From assembly GCA_014058105.1 (NCBI GenBank), contig JACGCM010000779.1, forward strand, positions 744,001 to 808,000: DNA of 64,000 nt. Reading direction: 5' to 3'. The notes beneath the pieces are model-generated. The model was not told the DNA's origin. It ran no database searches and worked only from the letters and a program-made list of their open reading frames with translations. Source of the DNA: Kingdonia uniflora (Eukaryota > Streptophyta > Magnoliopsida > Ranunculales > Circaeasteraceae). Shown here one piece after another: positions 1 through 10,588 of this stretch. The first letter of the stretch is position 1, and each line of letters opens with the position of its first letter. Position numbers and translations under genes: made by a program.

Positions 1-1734
1 TTAGCTAACTGGCAGGGATTGTTGACCGAAAACTCCTTGTTACGGAGGTCTCACTAAGAAACAAAGTACTCAAAAGAAAAGGCTTAAAAAAAAAATCTAG
101 GAAGACGAATTGACTAAGGCATTTGTCGAAATGACCATTGAATTTATTCCAGTGAGAACTAGACTACCAAAAACTGAGTAAATTATTCTAGACAACGTAT
201 TAGGCGATAAAACTAATTTTATTGTACACTCAAATATAGCTAAAGGAAAATACTTGAATCTCTTTCTAATCATGAGGTAGTACCTCTAGTTTCGGATAAG
301 CTTAAAATATTCTTTGATATACTTGGGAGAATAGCAAGTTTAAGAATTTTTTCATTGGTATATTTTTGTCACAACTAAGTAAGGTTAAGTTCACAGGAAA
401 TGAGTCATGTGTATTCTAGAATTATTTAAAATGTCATTATTGACTTTTGTGGGTATAGTCACTGTAAACCCTCACGAGACAATACTCGTCCACCAGGCTA
501 AACCTGGGGGTTTAACGGCTTGTTACATAAGCTAAATGCAACCGCGTGACATGCGAAAATGGTTTTTGTTTACTTTTGCTTGAGGACTAGCAAAATATAA
601 GTTTGGGGGTATTTGATAGACACGTAATATTTACGTGTACAACTCCTAAATTTAGATCGACCTAGCCATTTATTAAATAAATGTGACACTAATAGTATTT
701 TTGTTTGTATTTACAGAAATCGGTCACATGATAAATAAGTCGTACAATTTTCCAGTTTTTAACGAAGAACAAGAGTGATGCACTCTAACAATGATTCTCA
801 TTTGAAGTTGTCAACCAAAGTCCCATGCATGGAAGCCCATTGAAGAGAATTAGATATATATATTATTCTCATGAGTTATAATGCATGATTTTAGGCATTA
901 TTTAAGGGATTTTATATTGATGGTGATTTTTAGTAACCCTTCCTATACTCTATAAATAGGAGGGGAATCCTACCCATGAGGGATCATCTTAGAGAGTGTA
1001 AATCAAAGTTCAATAAGGAATAAAGTTCTTGTTCTTCTTTTGTTCTTGTCTTTTTACTTTTATCATAATAATAGTAGTATGGCAATGCTCAAAGGGATGA
1101 GTAGCTAATCTTCTTAGCCAAGGCTAGAAGAAGCTCCACCCAATATAGCCTTAGTGTAGATTATGTAGCTTAGTTAGAGTAATTACTTTGTCTTTATCCC
1201 GGAATAGTGCATATTCGTATTCCTTTATCCTATGTTTAACGGTAGCTAGGATTAGGAGGAATAATGAATCTATGTAACCATCTTATTGGACCATAACAAG
1301 ATAGGTTATGAACATGAGAAGAGAATATAATCCATACTTATCAACCGGACCATGGTTGAGTAAGTTGGTTTATGAGTAGTTCCCAATTACTAAATCTCTT
1401 GTATCTTTTAATGTATTGCATATGCCCGACCAATGATATGCGATACGGGAACTCGTAATTTACTTTAATTATTTATGCTATCTAAATGGTTACAAAGGGT
1501 GGAGATGAATCAATGCCTTGGTTTCCACTCCAATTTATCTTGTAATTTTTTTCGTTCTTCTTTTTATTTTAAAACTTACACAAACTCGTTGTAATTGGAT
1601 AAAACTAGTAACTCGAAGTATAATTCATACCACAAGTCTCTTGGGATACGACCCCGCTTACCCTTGTACTTAACGGTACACCGTGCGCTTGCGGGTCTTT
1701 TAAGACGTCGGTTTATAATCAATCAATTACCAAG
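1..1734. other. Noncoding, LTR-retrotransposon-like leader; no gene
   Basis: I see no convincing coding frame. A TATA-like box (TATAAATAG, 951-959) is followed by a pyrimidine-rich transcribed-looking leader. The stretch 1640-1715 has the 'gggatacgacc ... ccgtgcgcttgcgggt' wording that I associate with the LTR end and leader of many plant LTR retrotransposons. The internal part of such an element is not present: LINE sequence begins at about 1735. Assignment to a family is inference; a repeat-library search would settle it. Confidence 0.35.
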
Positions 1735-3481
1735 ATCGAAACAATGTTTTCAAACTTCTTTTGGGGCAGTTTTCACAGGAAAAAAAAAACGATATTGGTT
1801 TGAATGGGATGCACTTTGTCTTCCAAAGAATGAAGGAGGACTTGGACTGCGACGACTCGAAGATATCATGTATATTCTCCTACTTAAAAAATGCTAGAAA
1901 TTTTTGTATAGCAGCTCTATATGGGCATCTTATTTCAGGAACAAATATACCATCGAAGGGGAAACATACAGATTACGATTTGGAGATTCAGTTCTTTGGA
2001 AACATATGAAAGGCCTCCTCCAAACAGTAGAAGCTAACACTACTTGGTGCCTCGGCAAGGGAAACAAAATATTTTGGTTTGATGATTGGACCAGGGAAGA
2101 CAGTTTATGAGATATTCTGGAAATGAATGTACGCAATAATTTATGGTGAAAGGCATTTTAATGACCGATGGTACCTGGAAATGGGAACTTCTTGAACATG
2201 AAATTCCACCACATTGGAAGCATATATTATCCCACAAGTTCTTCCTGAATGATGATGAAGATAACCCACTCTGGGTCCGTCGGACAAAGAAAACTTCACC
2301 GTTAAATTTGCCTGGAATTTCAGGCGCAGCGTAGAGGTTATACAACGACGTATGAAATGGATATGACACAACTCTATACCAGCAAAAGTATAAATCTTCA
2401 GTTGGAAAGCTTGGAAAGAAGTTATACTTGTGGACGCGCTCATACAACGACGAATCCCTCTTGTTTCTCGGTGTTATTGTTGCTTGGTCGGCGAAACTGA
2501 AACGTTAAACCATCTGCTTATTCAGGGAACTGTTGCTGCTACAGTTTTGGTTTGCCAACACTTACAGTGTACGACAAGGGTTAAATGACAGTTGGTAGAC
2601 TCGACAGGGTCTATGGTTTCAGGCAGCTAGTTCGAGTACTCAAATGGGTATCGTCATAGGGGTATTGCCTGCCTACGTAATCTGGGAATTATGGAAAGCA
2701 CGATGTACTTATAGGTTTGAGGAAAAACTTCTCTTTCCCTTAGTTATCATCAGAAACATCAACAAAGCTTTACAAGAGAGCATGCCCAAACTCAAAATCA
2801 TGCAAAACAACAACTTTAGCAGCCTCATCTCACTACAAGTCTTGCAACTGGTTAAGCAATCAGTGTGTACCAAAAGACCTATGCTTGTTCGTTGGATATT
2901 CCCACCTCTCGGTCATTTCAAACTCAATAGTGATGGTTCAACACTTCCTTCCGGAATGAGTGGAGCAGTAGGAGTAATTAAAAATAATTTGGGTGAACTT
3001 CAACTTGGGTACAACATTACACTTGGTCATGGCAGTAATACAGCTGTAGAAATGTTCGCTCTCCTTCATGGTTTAATGCATTACAAACGACATAACTGGC
3101 TTCCACTCATTGTTGAAGTAGATGCTCAACTTCTGGTAAACTGGTACAGATGCCAGCATATTTGTCCCGCAAAGTACAGTGCGACTTGGAAGCTTCTTAC
3201 TCAGCTAAGAAGGGAGCTACAAATTACCATGATACATACTTACAGAGAAGGCAATGGTACAGCTGACGGTCTCTCTAAACTAGACAGCTTACAACATTCG
3301 CAACTTTTCTAGAATGCATCCACTCTTCCTAGGCAGATCTGTGCAACATACTTCATGGATAAACTAGGAATAGCCACAATTAGGCCGTAAAATAGTAGTC
3401 AAGCTTTATGTCCTCCACATATATTATTATTTTGCTCAATAAAAAAAAAATACATTCGTTCAAAAAAAAAAAAAAAAAAAA
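1735..3481 (+). mobile_element. 5'-truncated L1-type LINE, 3' part with poly(A)
   Basis: Translations in shifting frames give, in order, the C-terminal reverse-transcriptase wording of plant L1 LINEs (FFWGS, W..LC.PK.EGGLG, about 1745-1870), the 'SxWA.Y...' and 'W.lG.G..I.fW.D.W' blocks (1904-2110), a zf-RVT-like block (2160-2530) and an RNase H domain (2644-3312). The catalytic YADD part of RT and the endonuclease are missing, as expected for 5' truncation. A 9-base poly(A) sits at about 3442 and a second, longer run ends at 3481, giving a LINE 3' end. A frameshift lies in the A-tract near 1780 and stops occur near 2108 and 2332. I could not find a target-site duplication. Confidence 0.8.
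2644..3312 (+). pseudogene. LINE RNase H-like domain (RVT_3), intact 222-codon frame
   Basis: This open segment is the C-terminal RNase H of the LINE ORF2. The expected acidic residues are all visible: D97 in SDGS, E136 in AVEMFALL, D160 in VEVDAQLL and D208 in GNGTADGLSK. In an intact element the domain would degrade the RNA strand of the RNA/DNA hybrid during target-primed reverse transcription. The ATG at 2644 is internal to the original ORF2, so the frame is a fragment, not a gene with its own start. Upstream parts of ORF2 are out of frame or stopped. Some host genes carry this domain alone, but the LINE blocks directly upstream and the poly(A) downstream argue for element origin. Confidence 0.75.
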
Positions 3482-4434
3482 GTGGATGACACATAATTAC
3501 AAATCTCTGCAAGACACATGGTCCAACATGTCTGCCACATGGCATTGTATGAATGGGGATTGAGGTTACCATTGAAAAAAGGGTGATGTGACATAAGTGT
3601 GGCCTGAAGAAAATGAACCCCGCTTTGGTGGATGTTTCAGATATTCGTAACTATAAATATGGCCGTTCAAAACCGTTTAGGATGTCTGTTTCAAAGTCTA
3701 TTCCAGCTTTTCCAGCACCAGTTACAGAACATGTATCTTCTAGTCCCCAAATGGGCAGTAATTGAAACTAAGCTTCCATGCCTCAAAATTAAAATGATGA
3801 TACAATACTTCACATACACAGCTCGAAATCCTTTCTGACTACTAAGCTATGGTATGATATTTTAGAACTCTTCTATCTCAAAATCAATTGGCAATGAGAA
3901 GAGTAGCCCCAAAAACTTATATTTTAAGTTGCAAGGCTTAATTTGCCGAATGTGGGACTATATATCACAACATGATACTACTACAAGGGAGGAGAAACTC
4001 CCATCAGCACATGCCAAACCCATTGGACTCCCAAATGATGGTAACTTCATAATACTCAAGGTTTCCGACACAAATGGGAGAATATTTCAGGTACCCCTCG
4101 GGTAATAATTCTTAACATAAACTGCTGGAAGAACAGACGAATCACTGTTTTGGTTGCAAAAAATTTGTAAGACGGCATATAAAGAACCTATTTGACTGTG
4201 ACATACCGAGGGAAGAGTGGTTTTCAAAGGGCAAGTGTCAACCCATGGATGATAGATCCGAACACAAAGGTTAGAAGTTTCAAATATAATTAGTCGTAAT
4301 AACATAGAACGTCATGATTCACAGACAACCTTATAAAACAAGGACTGACTCCTTGTAATAACCCTTCTCATATTTTTTTTCCTGGCGTTTGTCTAAGAAT
4401 AACAGAAATGCAAATCTGCCGGCCTAGGCCACCT
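3482..4434. other. Spacer upstream of the lectin receptor kinase
   Basis: No supported gene. A minus-strand 72-codon frame (4305-4087) contains 'CVRIYHPWVDTCPLKTTLP', faintly like the cysteine-containing extracellular region of LRK10-like/wall-associated kinases, but it is short, has no matching flanks and is followed by stops. I treat it as unproven. The region probably holds the upstream regulatory sequence of the kinase gene at 4603. Confidence 0.4.
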
Positions 4435-4441
4435 TATAAAA
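4435..4441 (+). promoter_or_regulatory. Candidate TATA box of the lectin receptor kinase
   Basis: TATAAAA lies 162 bp before the ATG at 4603, which would place transcription start near 4465 and give a leader of about 140 nt. A similar motif lies at about 4331-4337. Position and sequence fit a plant core promoter; there is no direct proof of use. Confidence 0.4.
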
Positions 4442-4602
4442 CAATCATAAAAAGATGCATAATCTCTAAGAGACCACAAGGACAAAACCAACTACTTCGA
4501 AACAAACCACTCTCCTACTGCATCTACTGTTAACCCCATCATACAATTCAAAATTTTAAGATCAAACAAAGTAACCTATGTCCTGTTCCCCCATTATGCT
4601 CA

Positions 4603-6612
4603 ATGGCTTTTCAACCTTCATCTTTACTCCTGTTCGATTTCTTTACTTGTCTTCTTATTCTTATTGAACTTCCTGTGGTCATCCCTTCAACAGTTTTCAA
4701 TTTCACCTCATTTACACCCAACACTCCTAACATCATCTTCTCGGGTGATGCTTTTACCTCAGGTGAGAACGTCATCCAACTAACTCGAAATCAAGCAGAC
4801 AATGACTTACGCCTCAGTTCTGGTCGTGCTATCTTTGCAAAAGCCATACAGCTCTGGGACTCGAGAACTCGTACCCATGCGGATTTCTCAACTCATTTTG
4901 AGTTTATTATCCAAGGAGTAGATAAACAGTGGTATGGAGATGGCCTAACATTCTTCATGGCACATGTCGACTCCGTACTACCTAATAACTCAGATGGAAA
5001 ATGGTTAGGCCTTTTCAATTCATCAACCAATACTTCTCCTTCCAACAAACTTGTCGCAGTTGAATTCGATACTTTCAAGAATGAGTGGGATCCTGATGGA
5101 AATCATGTTGGTATTGATGTAAACTCCATAGTTTCTGTTACTAATGCCACTTGGGCGACTGATATTAAAGCTGGAAAGAAGGGCTTAGTTTTGATAGGAT
5201 ATAATTCTAAGCTAAAAAGCCTGTTTGTTTACCTAACATATGAAGACAAGCCCTACAATGGTGTCCCAAGCTTATCATACAGTTTAGATTTGACAACGGT
5301 ACTTCCAGAGTTTGTGATCATCGGGTTCTCCGCTTCAACAGGAAGTTCAACAGAACTCCACAAAATTTTATCATGGGATTTTGTTTCAAACATGGATCAA
5401 ATTCTCCAGAAAAAATCTCGGCGGAAGAAAAGTAATTGGATGATGGTCGCGTTTGGCGTCACTTTCGCATTCATAATGTCTGCTTTGGGACTTATGTTTT
5501 TCTTCTGGAGAAGAGCAAAGAAGAAGGGCCAAGATAAAGGAGATATAGTCATTGATGCCTCATTGGAAGATAAGTTTGAGAAAGGAACTGGACCTCGGAG
5601 GTTCAATTACAAGGAATTGGTTCACGCTACGAATAGCTTTAATGATGATGGGAAGCTTGGACAAGGAGGTTTTGGAGGGGTTTATAAAGGCAATATTAAA
5701 GATAACTTTACTAATGTGACTGTGGCCGTTAAGAGGATCTCAAGAGGATCAAGCCAGGGAAAGAAAGAATATGTTTCAGAAGTTACTGTAATAAGCCGGT
5801 TGAGACATCGAAACCTTGTTCAGTTGATTGGATGGTGTCATGAATATGGTGAGTTCCTTCTCGTCTATGAGTACATGCCTAACAGAAGTCTTGATTCTCA
5901 TTTGTTCGGAACCAAAGCTCCTCTTACATGGGTGGTGAGACACAAGATAGCTCTTGGATTAGCTTCTGCATTGCTCTATCTGCACGAGGGATGGGAGCAA
6001 TGTGTGGTGCATAGAGATATCAAATCCAGCAATGTGATGTTAGATTCAGAATTCAATGCAAAGCTGGGAGATTTTGGTCTGGCTAGGCTTGTAGATCACG
6101 AACTAGGGTCTCAGACGACTGTTTTAGCAGGAACCATGGGATATCTGGCGCCTGAATGTGTTCTGACTGGCAAGGCCAGCAAAGAATCCGATGTCTTTAG
6201 CTTCGGAATTGTTGCCTTAGAAATCATATGTGGAAGAAAACCTGTCGAGGCCAACTTGGAAGATTCTAAGGTGAGATTGGTGGAGTGGGTGTGGGAACTA
6301 TATGGAATAAGAAGACTTCTTGATGCGGCTGACGAAAGACTTAATAACAATTTTGATGAGAAACAAATGGAGCGTTTGATGATTGTGGGGTTGTGGTGTG
6401 CACACCCTGATCAAAAATTGAGGCCTTCTATAAGGCAAGTCATTCAAGTACTAAGTCTGGAAGCTCCACTGCCGGTTCTCCCAGGAAAAATGCCTGTTCC
6501 CATGTATTACACACATCCAATCGATTTATGTGGATTTACGTACACGAGTAGCGATGGGAAACTATGTGTTAAGGATCATTCAGGTTGTTGTAGTAACTGC
6601 AATACGACGTAG
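4603..6612 (+). CDS. L-type lectin-domain receptor-like kinase (LecRK, clade IX-like)
   Basis: Intact single-exon frame of 669 codons, the usual length and gene structure for plant LecRKs. Order: hydrophobic signal peptide (about 1-30); legume-lectin domain (about 31-262) with the metal-binding pattern VAVEFDTF...WDPDGNHVGIDVNSI (E154, D156, N160, D163, H168) and D113 in GDGLTFF; basic stretch then one membrane segment (about 280-302); Ser/Thr kinase (about 347-622) with GQGGFGGV loop (353-360), K377 in VAVK, E393, HRD at 470-472, DFG at 490-492 and APE at 516-518. All catalytic residues are present, so an active kinase is expected. Several N-glycosylation sites lie in the ectodomain. The protein should sit in the plasma membrane with the lectin outside; the family takes part in defence and development signalling, but the ligand is unknown. 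The kinase opening FNYKELVHATNSF.. resembles LecRK-IX members; that subclass is an inference. The cysteine-rich C-terminal tail (about 653-666) is unusual and worth comparing. Confidence 0.95.
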   Translation: MAFQPSSLLLFDFFTCLLILIELPVVIPSTVFNFTSFTPNTPNIIFSGDAFTSGENVIQLTRNQADNDLRLSSGRAIFAKAIQLWDSRTRTHADFSTHFEFIIQGVDKQWYGDGLTFFMAHVDSVLPNNSDGKWLGLFNSSTNTSPSNKLVAVEFDTFKNEWDPDGNHVGIDVNSIVSVTNATWATDIKAGKKGLVLIGYNSKLKSLFVYLTYEDKPYNGVPSLSYSLDLTTVLPEFVIIGFSASTGSSTELHKILSWDFVSNMDQILQKKSRRKKSNWMMVAFGVTFAFIMSALGLMFFFWRRAKKKGQDKGDIVIDASLEDKFEKGTGPRRFNYKELVHATNSFNDDGKLGQGGFGGVYKGNIKDNFTNVTVAVKRISRGSSQGKKEYVSEVTVISRLRHRNLVQLIGWCHEYGEFLLVYEYMPNRSLDSHLFGTKAPLTWVVRHKIALGLASALLYLHEGWEQCVVHRDIKSSNVMLDSEFNAKLGDFGLARLVDHELGSQTTVLAGTMGYLAPECVLTGKASKESDVFSFGIVALEIICGRKPVEANLEDSKVRLVEWVWELYGIRRLLDAADERLNNNFDEKQMERLMIVGLWCAHPDQKLRPSIRQVIQVLSLEAPLPVLPGKMPVPMYYTHPIDLCGFTYTSSDGKLCVKDHSGCCSNCNTT

Positions 6613-6949
6613 TCTGCGACGTCTTCTAGAGCTTCATCTACAAAATCACTCCTTAATGTCCAGAAGGAAGAGTTCAGCCAACATAGACTGATTATAGAAA
6701 TGTGAGACTGACTCATTTCGTTGTGCTATAAATAGTTTTCAATGACTTGAACTTTTGTGTAAACTTTGATTTAGTAATTAATTCCCTCACTTTTCATACT
6801 TCACAATTTCTCCCAATGCCTATTGCCCAAGTACCCTGTATTAGTGAAGGAGTTAGTTATAGAGTTACCAGTTGTCTTGTCAAGATATGTTTCTTTTGTT
6901 CATTGTTCCTAACTTTTTTTATTTATAGCATAATATATAGATGGACTCA
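6613..6949. other. 3' flank of the lectin receptor kinase
   Basis: AT-rich sequence that should include the kinase 3' UTR. TATAAATAG-like wording at about 6726-6734 is probably chance in AT-rich DNA. No coding frame is supported, including the 74-codon frame at 6747-6971. Confidence 0.4.
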
Positions 6950-7110
6950 TAAGAGCATGGCCAGCAGCTAGATGAAGTATGGCATGGCAAGGTGAAAACC
7001 ATCTTTCACCTTGTTTTGAGACCAATCCACCCACAACAGCCAGGTGAATCTGCTGAGCTGTCCACCCACCCTGAGACCACCCTTAGGGTAAATTTTTGGT
7101 GAATTGATGT

Positions 7111-7302
7111 CCCGCAGTTCTGAACTGTGTGTAGGCTATAAACCAATTACATGATGACACTTGTCAAGATTTAAGTGGCTCTCATGCCCCGCAGTTCTGA
7201 ACTGCGGGGTATATATACGCTTATGATGGAGACACGTGGACAACTGTGGTTTAAACATAGTTTGCAACGGCTAGTTCATGCCACGCAGTTCTGAACTGCG
7301 TT
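7111..7302. repeat. Three palindromes with CAGTTCTGAACTG core
   Basis: The 13-bp core CAGTTCTGAACTG occurs at 7114-7126, 7192-7204 and 7286-7298. The middle copy is extended to a near-perfect 23-bp palindrome (7187-7209, CCCCG...CGGGG). Decayed copies recur at about 9374-9390 and 9442-9454 on the other side of the transposase. They may be subterminal transposase-binding or fold-back structures; that role is inference. Confidence 0.7.
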
Positions 7303-7383
7303 GTTAGGTCCTGCATGAAATATTCTTTGTTCCCCTCTCCATACTTGGTTTTTTTGGTGATCAAAAGGTATATATCCATGAAC

Positions 7384-7544
7384 AAACTTGTTTGACAAGA
7401 AACTCAACGACTAGTTTTTTGGGCAAGCTTATTAGACAAGAAGCTCAAAGACTCTATTTTTGGGCAAACTTGTTTGACAAGCAGCTCAACGGCTAGTTTA
7501 TTTTATAAACTTGTTCAACAAGAAGCTTAACGACTAGTTTTTTT
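7384..7544. repeat. 41-bp tandem repeat, four units, before transposase
   Basis: Units start near 7385, 7425, 7466 and 7507, each carrying a variant of 'aacttgtttgacaag' followed by 'ctcaacgactagttttt'. The array ends immediately before a TATA box (TATAAAA, 7549-7555), so it sits where the transposon promoter should be and could be a subterminal binding-site array. Confidence 0.75.
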
Positions 7545-7548
7545 CATC

Positions 7549-7555
7549 TATAAAA
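7549..7555 (+). promoter_or_regulatory. TATA box of the Harbinger-like transposase
   Basis: TATAAAA directly follows the 41-bp repeat array and precedes the transposase remains by about 250 bp. Context makes it the likely promoter of the ancestral transposase gene. Confidence 0.45.
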
Positions 7556-7799
7556 GCCATTCATCCACTATGCTTTATTCTCTTGCTCTTCTACACTCTA
7601 CTCTATTCTTAAGTTATCAATTTAGCCTAATTATGTCTGACCTATCACTCTTATTCTTGTCATCGTTGTCTTTATCCTATTCCGAAATCAAAGAGCTCTT
7701 CTGACATGAAATTATGATAATGCATGAGTATAGCAAGGTTCTCATTAAGATCAGAGAAGCAGAAGAAATAGAGCAAAATGTGACATCATCAAGGAGGTG

Positions 7800-8957
7800 G
7801 GGGGTAGAAAAATGGGAAGGATTGACAAGCAAAAAGAGCGTGATCATAAATTGGGTGAGTTTAGCCTTAATCATAATTATTTAAGTTCTAACTCAGTCTT
7901 CAAAGGCATCCCATTTCGTCGTCGATTCCGTATGAGTGAAGGTGTATCAACGTATTCATGATCAAGTTATTTCTTCGAACACCTATTTTGTTTAAAAAGA
8001 AAATGCCGCTAAAACGACAGACTTATCGTCGCACCAAAATATAACGTGTACACTTCGCATATTATGTTACGGTACGAGTGCAGACGCCCAAGATGAATAT
8101 GTTCGAATTGGGGAGTCTACGGGTAATTTGAGTTTGAAGGAATTTTATAAAATAATTATTACACAATTCATAGCTTAATACCTTAGATCTCCTGATAAAA
8201 ATGACACATTACGATTGTTAGAAGTGAATGGATCGCGAGGCTTCCTGGGGATGTGAAGTAGTTTAGATTGCATGCATTGGAAATAGAAAAATTGTCCTAC
8301 TGGGTGGCCTGGGTAATATATCTGGTATAAGAAGCATCCAACGATAATTTTAGAAGTAGTTGCATCGCTAGATCTTTGGATATGGTACACATTCTTTGGG
8401 GAGCCCGGTTCTAACAGTGACATGAACGTCTTGTATCAAGAGTGGTTTTTCAAGAACTTATATAATGGAGTTGCATCGCTATGCAATTACAATATAGGCA
8501 TAGTCCCACACACTATGGGGTATTATTTAGCGAATAAAGTCTATCCGAAATGGCAAGCAATTATTCAAACCATAAGAAATTTTTCGAACGATGCCGAAAG
8601 ACATTTTGGAAAGATGCAAGAAGCATGCCAGAAATATGTAGAGCGTGCTTTTGGGGTATTAAAAGCTAGGTTCAAAATATTGGCATACGGTATGCGATTT
8701 TGGAAGCCTAGTGATCTAGAAAATGTTATGTAGGCATGTATAATCATGCATAACATGATCGTCGAAGATAAACGTCATACTTATATCCGACAAGTGGATA
8801 TTGATCATAAGTTTAGAAATTCCTTAGATACTTGGAATGAGACATTACATCTAATACACGCTATCAACACTATGGTACAGTACATCGAGAAGATTCATGA
8901 AATTATAAATGAAGGTGTTCATTTCCAATTGCAAAATAAACTTGTCGCGCATTTATG
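7800..8957 (+). pseudogene. Plant PIF/Harbinger transposase (Plant_tran, DDE), broken
   Basis: Most of the protein can be read in one frame (frame of 8422) from about 7945 to the end: DEYVRIGES, EYLRSP-like YLRSPDKND, LDCMHWK, EPGSNSDMNVLYQE, MGYYLANKVYPKW, YVERAFGVLKARF and MHNMIVED are all diagnostic of the plant Plant_tran family. The two aspartates (LDCMHW and SDMNVLY) and the glutamate (YVERAFGVL) of the DDE triad are preserved. It is inactivated by in-frame stops near 7993, 8176, 8254, 8284, 8320 and 8731 and by one frameshift near 7940, upstream of which RRRFRM is read in another frame. Several stops replace codons that differ from the expected one by a C-to-T or G-to-A change, suggesting decay of methylated DNA. 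PIF elements usually also have a Myb-like partner ORF; I saw none. Confidence 0.85.
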
Positions 8958-9348
8958 AAATCAAAAAGCGGCAGAGTAATGTAGAGTTTCTTTACATGAA
9001 GATTATTTTTTTATTTTCTAAAGTAATGTATTTTGCTTCAAAGTTTGTTGTTTTATGTTGAACTTGTAATGTATTTTTTCTACTTGATTGAAGTATGTTT
9101 TACGGAATAAAATAATTAATGCTAATTTTGTTCAAATAAATCATAACATAGAACTTAAGAACTACTATTAATGCTAAGAATTACATTAATCTTCATCACT
9201 AGAAACATCTCCATCACTTGGACATTGCTCTTTCAACTTCATGGAATAAAGTTTAATTCACTTCTTCATCCAACGATTTTGTGCCGGTAGTAGATTAGTT
9301 GTGTCCGTTGTCATCACCTTAACTAAAATTTTCTCTTCGATGGAACTT

Positions 9349-9482
9349 CAAAAATTTTATGCAGGCTCTTGCCGCATAGTTCAGAATTGCGAGTTAGATA
9401 GACAATTCAGATAGAACCACGTGTCCCCCATGGTTGTCACGGAGTTCTGAACTGCGCGGCAAGAGCCTGTATGAAAATTTTG
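9349..9482. repeat. Fold-back, about 42-bp inverted arms
   Basis: Arm 9349-9391 (containing gcaggctcttgccgc) is inversely repeated at 9438-9482 (gcggcaagagcctgt) with a loop of about 46 bp. Both arms contain decayed versions of the CAGTTCTGAACTG palindrome found near 7114-7298. It probably belongs to the 3' region of the Harbinger-like element. Confidence 0.65.
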
Positions 9483-9680
9483 GAGAAATTTTGGAGTTCC
9501 CCTCTCTATACTTAGTTTTATTTTTGTGATTTTCTTTCAGGCATTTCCTTAAACACCTTACCTTACCCTCTATTGTGTGTACATTTCTTTATACTTAGTT
9601 TTTATTCTCCCTTTCTATTAGGCATTTCCTCAAACACTTGAAAAAACCAAATATGGACAAATATATTTGAAGCAAACAAA
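9483..9680. other. AT-rich spacer before the copia insertion
   Basis: No coding signal. This is the left flank of the copia target site; its continuation after the insertion is at 24573. Confidence 0.4.
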
Positions 9681-9685
9681 AGTAT
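9681..9685. repeat. Target-site duplication AGTAT, left copy
   Basis: AGTAT directly precedes the copia LTR at 9686 and is repeated exactly at 24568-24572 directly after the far LTR end. This proves that 9686-24567 behaves as one insertion. Confidence 0.85.
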
Positions 9686-10447
9686 TGTTAGGAATCCGGA
9701 TAGCTAATCCCAATCCCTTGCCCCAAGAATGATAAATGAAGACGCCAATAAGAAATTATACAAAAGCAAGAACACAATAATTTACCCGGAGGAGGGAAGT
9801 GGAAAACCCTTGCGGATAAAAAAACCACTCCCCGCGAACAATTAACTAATCATAGATCAAAGGTTACAACGTTCTCTCCAAGCTTCTCAAGATTTAATGG
9901 AGACTTTCAAGCCCTAGGTTTCTCTAGAATTAAGCTTACCAAGATAGACTAACAAAAATAACCTAAGTCCTCTTTATATACTAGAGGACTAAGTACATGT
10001 AGAACGGATCTCGAGGCAGAACTCAACGTCTCAGAAGAACTCACAAAGGAAACTAGGCCTAAAAAACATGTAAGTCGTTTGAACGAAATACCATCTCGTT
10101 CGAACGACTTCTTCGATCTTTAACTTCAAAGCATAAAATTAGATATCTCGTTCGAACGAGCTCCATTCTCATTCGAACGACTTTGACCTATTTTCTGCTC
10201 TTCTTCAGCAACTCGAACAGAATCAGCTCGAGTCTTCAGGCAACATAACCAGCTCGAACTCCAGGTAACTTAACCAGTTCAAATCTTTAGGATACTTAAC
10301 CAGCTCAAACTTCTGTTGATCATAACCAGTTCGAATCTGAGCATTAAAAATCTTATTTTCAATCCGTTTCAATCCGATTTCAATCTTTGAACTGAAATAA
10401 CTCGAACTAAAATGACCTCGAATATAATTCGAGTTCATACCTTAACA
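9686..10447 (-). repeat. Copia 3' LTR (complete, 762 bp)
   Basis: On the minus strand it starts TGTTAAGGTATGAA and ends CCTAACA. The reverse-complemented polypurine tract (gtctcccactt) abuts it at 10448-10458, which fixes it as the 3' LTR. It is rich in TTCGAA palindromes (for example TCGTTCGAACGA near 10147). Its right-hand 300 bp is clearly repeated at 24262-24567. Confidence 0.85.
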
Positions 10448-10588
10448 GTCTCCCACTTAAAATCGAATCTATCAAAACCTACATCTTAAGATCTCCAAAT
10501 GAATTACTCACTCTAACCAGACAATAAAGTGGTGGAGTTATGGGAACCTCACATTGTAAATTTTAAGTGGGAGATTGTTAAGGTATGA
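10434..10588. repeat. Inverted copies of copia PPT/LTR start
   Basis: The 30-bp PPT plus LTR-start sequence at 10434-10463 is present again, inverted and almost exact, at 10558-10588 (aagtgggagattgttaagg). About 95 bp lie between the arms. The second copy is not followed by an LTR. It may be a rearrangement or template-switch product. Confidence 0.75.

Larger units (their letters stand above)
6950..9510 (+). mobile_element. PIF/Harbinger-type DNA transposon, degenerate
   Basis: The segment contains a Plant_tran/HARBI1-like transposase pseudogene (about 7800-8957), a TATA box and 41-bp tandem repeats upstream of it, and families of palindromes and fold-backs on both sides. The left limit is a guess: TAA followed by GAGCATGGCCAGCAG near 6949 looks like the GAGCAT..CCA.CAG termini seen in plant Harbinger-like elements with TAA/TTA target sites, but I could not find the matching right terminus. 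The right limit is set after the last fold-back. The direct repeat 'gttcccctctc.atactt.gtttt' occurs near 7331-7353 and again near 9494-9517, one on each side of the transposase. Confidence 0.6.

Noticed and set aside
4087..4305. Wall-associated/LRK10-like kinase ectodomain fragment on the minus strand
   Set aside because: Only a vague cysteine/proline pattern over 72 codons, with no conserved flanks; not enough to call.
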